A stretch of 64,000 nt of DNA from Manihot esculenta (lineage: Eukaryota > Streptophyta > Magnoliopsida > Malpighiales > Euphorbiaceae): contig NC_035161.2 of assembly GCF_001659605.2 (NCBI RefSeq), positions 25,715,691-25,779,690 of the forward strand. The letters run 5' to 3'. Position 1 is the first letter of the stretch. Every line of letters starts with the position of its first letter. Positions 58,096 to 64,000 of this stretch are shown piece after piece. The notes under the pieces were generated by a model. The model saw only the letters and a list, made by a program, of their open reading frames with translations. It did not search any database and was not told the DNA's origin. A program made the position numbers and the translations under genes.

Positions 58096-59839
58096 ACAAG
58101 TGGCATTAGGGGAGGTGCTAGCTTACCCCGAGCTACTTAGAAGAGGTGCTAGCATAACTGTAAACTGCTAATAAGTGAATCATAGAAAACTCAAATAAAG
58201 AAACGAACATATCCAGAAATAAAGTAAAAAGTATGATTAGCAAGTCGGAAATGAGTCACTTTTGGAAGGTGCTTAGGGTTTTCCAACGTGCTCGCTTGAG
58301 ATGCCTATTAAAATTCGACATGCTTTCTTAAGTAAAATGAATTTCTAAAGGCTAAAAGCATAATTTAATAGGTCAATCTATAAATATTGAAAGTTTAAAA
58401 ACTAAATTGAAATATAATAAAAAGCTTAGTAGGTTAAAGTGTAAATATGAAAAGCTTAAAGGCAAAATTTAACTTTAGTCCTTCATTTCTCACCTCTTCA
58501 ACTTAGCCATCCATGTGTCACCTAAATAAATATAAGAAAGATGACAAATATCTTCTTCCTTTCTTCCTTTGGCCGAAGATCACTCCATTAAAAAAATAAA
58601 AGTTTTGCTTTTCCTTCTTCCATTAAATCCAAGTCAATCTCTCACCAAATCAACTTCTTTCTTTAACTAAAATTCATCCTAAGATCAAGAGCTAAGGAAA
58701 TATCCAAATATTTAAAAAATTAAAGAAGGAAAGCTTAGAATTCCATATGCACCAAGCTTAAAAATCAAAGGTGAGTATAGAAATGTATAAGAAATAACGT
58801 ATTCTCACTTCTTTATAAGAATTTGAATTATAAAACTTTAATTTTTAATTTATTTAATCATTCTCTAAGATATAAGTTGACCTAGTTGAAGGAACATCAA
58901 AGGGAAAAGAGATAGTTAGAGAGTAGAAGTGAAAAAGAAAGAGAAATTCAAGAAAGGTTTGATGTTTGTGTGATTTTCTGATTTTCTTTATTTTTTTATG
59001 AATATATAAAATTAGGGATTTATTTTTCTTACTGAAAATGTTGCTTTGATTGCATAATTGTGTAATATGAATTTTGAATTGATGTTTCGAAGGGTTAAAG
59101 CAAAGAAATTTATGATGGAAGCTAAAAATGTAAATATGACAGAATAGATTTTAACAGGGCAGACTATGTTGGCAGCTTCATAACTTCTTGTGCAATTATC
59201 AAAATTAGACCTAAGAAATATCAAATAAAAGCTGAGACAAAGATTTAAAACTTTCATGAATTGACCAAATTCTGAATCTATAGGAAAGATGATGTAAATT
59301 GCAAGTGAATCTAAATTAGTCACAGTGATAGGCATTCATAATAGACTGTATTAATTATACCATAACTAATTCTGTACTCAATGAAATTAGTTAAGACCAG
59401 TACCAAATGAATCTTAAGAAATGAACTTAAAACTTTATAGTAGACACTTAAGCTTGAATTTGTATAAAAATGCGAACATCTAATATGTCTTATTATATTA
59501 AAAACAAGTACTAATACTGGACTAATTAGGACCTTATTGAGCGGTTTGTAAAAGAAAAAATTTATAATTTAAGTTAGGGTGACCAGATTTGCATGCATTA
59601 TATGTTGTTGAAAGATAAGACGTAAATACACATTTTTATGAAGAAATGTAAGTCGAATTGTAACTTTAAAGTACTTAAAAAATTGATGTAAAATTTGGCA
59701 GAATGCGGCCCTCTTGAATTGGAATGTATAAAAATTAACATGTTTGCTTAATCGGTAGGAATTATGCACGTAGTTGCTTGTCGTACTTGCTTTTCGTACG
59801 TACTTGTTTGATAATAAAACTTATTTATATATAATGATT

Positions 59840-61331
59840 TGAGTAAAACTGATCAAACATAAATTAGCCACATTTTTATTATCTTTATTATTGCTTATTT
59901 ACACATTTTTTAGCCTAATTTATGGTTTTTATCTTGTTTTTTACAGAAAAGAAAGAAATTGGAAAATTGGAGAAAAAGTGCAGAAAAGGCTGGAAAAGTG
60001 ATGGGGTCAGAGTGATTTGGCCAAATCACTCGCAGAGACTGGCCAAATCACTCGCAGAGACAGAAAGCTAAAAACTGGACTGACTCACAGAAAGCGATTG
60101 GGGCAAGTGATTTGCCCAAATTACCCGCCCCAATCACATTAACAGCAGAAACCGACAGCAGAGCAGGAAAAAGAAAAAAAATCAGATTTAAAAAGAAAAG
60201 AAGTCCAAATCCATCTCAAACACCACCAGCTCAATTCCAAAGGTCACGAGGATGTCCTTCTACCAAGAGAATTTCATCTACAACAAAATTCAAAGACAAA
60301 ATAGGAATTAAAGACCACAAAGACCAAGTCAAAATAGGGATTTCAAACCCTAATTGAACTTGGACTCTCCAACTATAAGAAGGCAGCCTCCAGACCAACA
60401 AATCATCTTCTTCCACCTTCGGAAATCTGCAGAATTCAGCAGGAAGCCTGCGGCAGTCCCTTCTTCTCTTCCTTTCTTCTTTCTTTTGTGTATTTTGCCC
60501 ACCATGAGTGGCTAATTTCATTCTTTTCTAGTTGAAGTTGAGGAAATTCAGATTTGTGATGAATTGGGAGATTTAAAACTCCATTGCTAAACTCTTATTT
60601 GCTTTCAATATTTATGCAACTTGATCTTTTCTATAATTGTTACTTTGCTTTTAGAATCAATAAGGGCCCATTGCTTTTAAATTGCTTGAGTAATAAATTG
60701 TTTGAATGATTTAAGTCCGTAATTGCTTATATTATTTCAACACAAATATAATCAGTTGCATGATCTAGACTTGACCACGCGGTTGGCAAGGATAGAATTG
60801 GGTTTCTCTAAGTCTTAATGCAGTCAACAGTTGTTCGATGCTAAATGCCCCAAGGACGTTCTTTAGCAACTTGTTGACTAGTGTTTGATTGGCGAACGTT
60901 TCCTAATCGAACTAGAACTAAGGAGGAATTTGGTTGTAAGAAGCGTCTTCCACAATCAAAACTAATTTATTGAAATAAAATAGGAGTATTAAATAGTCAA
61001 TGATCAATTCTGAACAAGCTGAATTAAACTCATATTTCAACTAGAATCTTTTTCCCATTGAAATTCTCATTTATTTAAATTATTGCTTTCTCTTGCTTTC
61101 TAGATTTAATTCATCAAAACAAAACCCCCCTCTTTTATTTATTTGTCATTTATTTGTCTTAGTCATTATTAGGAAAATCTTTGGTGTCAATTCTCTGTGG
61201 TTCGACCCTATTGTCACTATCTGCAAGTTAATTGCTGATTGTTTAATAGGTTTATTTTTTACGGCTTCGACAACCGCTATAAAAAACTTACCATGCGCAC
61301 TATTAGAATGCTAAGTCGATAAAATTTCGCA
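59840..61331 (+). repeat. LTR-like block (possible solo LTR) nested in the insertion
   Basis: Starts near TGAGTAAAACTGATCAAACA and ends near GATAAAATTTCGCA. Inside are features I recall from long plant Gypsy LTRs: TTAGCCACATTTTTATTATC at the start, a direct repeat GGCCAAATCACTCGCAGAGA (60019 and 60041), GGTTCGACCCTATTG near 61199 and CGACAACCGCTAT near the end. Small frames (60112-60357) are not convincing genes. No target duplication was verified. Confidence 0.4.
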
Positions 61332-62502
61332 CTATTTGCCATGAGTTTCTTATCTTGTTAACATTGACATATGATATATGTATTTTGAAAATAATTTAAA
61401 ATAGTTTCAAATGATGTGTTTTTACGTTAAACAAAATTGATACAATGAATTAATGATTGTTGGCCCTGGTAAACTTAATAGGAGTCAAGATTAGCTTAAG
61501 GGTATGGCATGTCACATAAACATACAGAGTTCGTAATATTGCTACCGATACATGATCTATATTTGAGGTTACATATTATGTACCTTATAAGTATGGACAT
61601 GGAGCCTTGCTATCACAGTTTTGGCTTTTAAGCCTACCGTTTGGCACTCTGTACCCACCGTAACTCCTTATCTATATAGCCGACCTTACTATGTATTTAT
61701 AAGGGCTGAGAATCTAATTAAGATTGATACTCGATTTCTATAAAATTACTAGTGGACGTTAATATGTTTATACCTAAAGCATGCACTAAGCTATGGTGAT
61801 TTGTTATGAATATAAAATGTGCAATAGTAACAAAAGAAGATATTTTATTGACTTTGAAGGAAATTCTTGGCGTACATAAGGATACATATTGCACTCTTAT
61901 CTTATACTAAGAAGTTTGACAAGTATGCTTTGTATCATGTTAATTACACTTTATATGCTTATAATTATTTACTTAATTATCTATATACATGAATATATTT
62001 TCTTTATTTTATTATTTATTTGCAATCACCCATTAAGTATTAACTCAACATACTGATTTTCACCTTACTTTGTTGATAAAGTAATCACTAGGGAGGTCAT
62101 CAGAGATCAATATCAGACATCGAGACCTATATCATAGCTGATTGTTTCGAGTCTCCGAATCATTATACAATTATATTTTTGTACGTATATATTAAATAAA
62201 GTGGGTTATGAAGTTTATTAAGTTAAAAATAGTGTATTCATGTATTGATAAAGAAAAATAGCTAAATTTTTATATGTGATGATAATCATAGAAAAATAAA
62301 TGATAATGTTGTTATGAAATGTGTGCTAAATTAAATAATAGTAAGATATCAAATGACAGTTGATAATATAATTATAAATGTGTTTTTCATACGTACCACA
62401 GGTTGAAATGCTTATAAAACAAAGGAAATTCTAGCAAAGTTTTAGTTTTAAATCTCACATTTATTTCACTCATTTTATGAAATTTATATAAATTACCTAA
62501 TA

Positions 62503-62667
62503 ACTTGGTAATTACACATAAAGAAAATGGTTTAATTTTGAAATATCTAACAAAGTATACAAAGTATAGTTTGTGACAATTTTTATACTTGGTAATTACA
62601 CATAAAGAAAATGATTTAGTTTTGAAATATCTAACAAAGTATACAAAGTATAATTTGTGACAATCTT
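62503..62667. repeat. Tandem duplication with 84-bp period
   Basis: Two near-identical units begin ACTTGGTAATTACACATAAA at 62503 and 62587, near the right end of the insertion in element D. Confidence 0.9.
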
Positions 62668-62769
62668 TACTCTGTTTACACCTTAATAGGGTAATGGGTG
62701 TTATATCCTCCTTTTCAAACTTTGTAATTTATTTTAAATAAATATTCTCTACATTTTGCGAAACGTGAT

Positions 62770-64000
62770 AAGTTCAGTTTTTGTAATTCTTATTCGTCTA
62801 ATAAAGCCCATTGACTATCATTTTAAAATTTCACTTTGTTTAGCACTAGACCTCTGTAAATTATTTTTAGCGATTTATGGGGTCCATCTCCAATTTTATT
62901 TGTTGATAAACAATTATACTACTGTATTTTTATCGACCAATTCACTCGCTATGTCTAGTTGTATCAATTGAAAAATAAAAGTGATGTCAATAATGCTTTT
63001 CAAAAATTTTATCTATTAATGGAAAAACACTTCAACAAAAAAAATTTATCTCTCTATACAGATGATGACAGTGAATATAAAAGTTTAAACTCATATCTTA
63101 GTTCTAATGGTATTGAACATCTGTTAAGTCCCCCATATACACCTCGACTAATTGCTCTTGCTAAATGTCGTCATCGACATATTATTGAAACCACAGGAAC
63201 GCTCCTCCATGACCATGAGGCGTCTTTTCCTTCCAATTTGTGGTCCTTTGCATGTCGTCATGCTGTTTATCTCATCAATCACATGCCCACATCTCTTTTA
63301 GACAATGAGTCACATTTTCAAAAACTATTCAGGGAACAATCGAATTATAAGACGTTAAAAACTTTTGATAGTCGTTCTTACCCTTGGCTTCAACATATTC
63401 AAAAAATAAGCTAAAACCTAGGTCAACCCCATATGTCTAAAGGTTTTCAACTGTTTATCACATTCATCAATATTTTTATCCAAAATCATCAAGAATTTTT
63501 CTTTCACGTAGTGTCTTTTTTTGTGAAGTTGTATTCCCTTACAAAAGCATATTTTCCAAGTTTCACAATATTAGCTTAACATGTGAAAATTCTTTGTTCC
63601 ATCCTAAACCAAGTCAAACTACACTTAATCTCCATGTTGACTCCTAACTACCTCAATCCATAATTGTTTCGTGTGATTCTGCAACACCAAAACAGGAAAA
63701 ATCTCTTCAGACCACTCATTTACAGTCCAGCAATCTCGGGTCTCCTTCAACACTCTTGAATTCAAATACCACTTCAGATCCTATCCCTAATAAAACTCCA
63801 CCTATCAATACTGCTCAACCCACACCACCTCCACCACCTTCTTATACCCAACAAACCTCTTTATCACACCAAAAAATCTGAGACAAAATGACTCGTTCTC
63901 AGCACAATATCATCAAACCCAAAAAGTTATTTGACTATCTCTCTCACACCTCTCCAACCATTACCCCCAGTCACGTTTAAATAGGCCACTCAAATACCTG
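62770..64000 (+). pseudogene. Copia integrase and variable linker of element D
   Basis: Frames give FSDLWGPSP (about 62870), FIDQFTRYV (62930), LKNKSDVNNAFQKFY, SSNGIEHLLSPPYTP (63110), NLWSFACRHAVYLINHMPT (63237-63295), then SSRIFLSRSVFFCEVVFPY (63487-63545). A Pro/Thr-rich linker and MTRSQHNIIKPKKLFDYL (63888-63940) follow, the usual junction before Copia reverse transcriptase. RT lies outside the window. Frame breaks occur before 62945 and after 63414. Confidence 0.8.

Larger units (their letters stand above)
58100..62740. mobile_element. Unresolved 4.6-kb insertion in element D
   Basis: It interrupts the Copia frame between GAG-pre-integrase and the integrase core. No long reading frame was found. 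The outer parts (58100-59840 and 61332-62740) have the look of a long Gypsy-type LTR (pyrimidine-rich leader near 58540, GGGTGTTATA near 62697), and a second LTR-like block lies between them. I could not define ends or a target duplication. Confidence 0.45.
54324..64000 (+). mobile_element. Decayed Copia element D, split by two insertions, runs off the window
   Basis: A primer site TGGTATCAGAAC lies at 54324. Gag, protease and integrase follow in order in three blocks: 54390-55110, 57443-58095 and about 62745-64000. They are separated by a solo LTR (55111-57442) and by a further insertion (about 58100-62740). The 3' part lies beyond the window. Confidence 0.75.

Noticed and set aside
60019..60060. 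Duplicated GGCCAAATCACTCGCAGAGA as a regulatory element
   Set aside because: Only two tandem copies within an LTR-like repeat; no independent support.

Overview
This is plant nuclear DNA: AT-rich, with split genes carrying GT-AG introns, a eukaryotic tRNA with a U-run terminator, tRNA-derived SINEs, MITEs, and Copia and Gypsy retroelements primed by initiator-Met tRNA. The families point to a eudicot. A 2.3-kb LTR full of palindromic TTCGGC-type repeats recalls LTRs I associate with Euphorbiaceae such as cassava or rubber tree, but that is memory-based inference.

There are two protein-coding host genes, both on the minus strand, and one tRNA gene. tRNA-Asp(GUC) is at 296-367. A DUF3527-family gene of unknown function occupies 1287-4137, and its first coding exon was not found. 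The main gene is a KDM5/JARID1-type histone H3K4 demethylase orthologous to Arabidopsis JMJ17. It runs from an ATG at 50150 to a TAA at 12515. I could place 33 coding exons whose phases join into 1841 codons, with domains JmjN, ARID, PHD, JmjC, C5HC2 finger, PLU-1, PHD and PHD.

The demethylase gene spans about 37.6 kb because two introns are swollen by transposons. Intron 5 (38503-46723) holds an hAT-type element with a MITE inside it and a broken chromovirus (Ty3/Gypsy with a chromodomain) on the opposite strand. Intron 16 (20001-33906) holds a three-element Copia nest. Old element B (20303-33155, TSD AGTAA) was entered by element C (28344-32583, TSD GTACC) in its leader and by element A (20371-24139, TSD AAAAC) in its 3' LTR. 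The exons on both sides are intact.

The 5.3-12.2 kb interval between the two genes is AT-rich and holds MITEs, a SINE, a Mutator-type MITE, a gypsy-associated putative transposase remnant and a GRF zinc-finger fragment. From 50.4 kb to the window end I see no host gene, only repeats: a second SINE, a decayed Copia element (54.3 to beyond 64 kb) split by a perfect 2332-bp solo LTR (TSD CCAAC) and by a further 4.6-kb insertion that contains an LTR-like block.

I did not find a new biosynthetic, defence or mobile system. The most interesting signal is the demethylase gene with heavily transposon-loaded introns, whose expression must cope with intronic heterochromatin.
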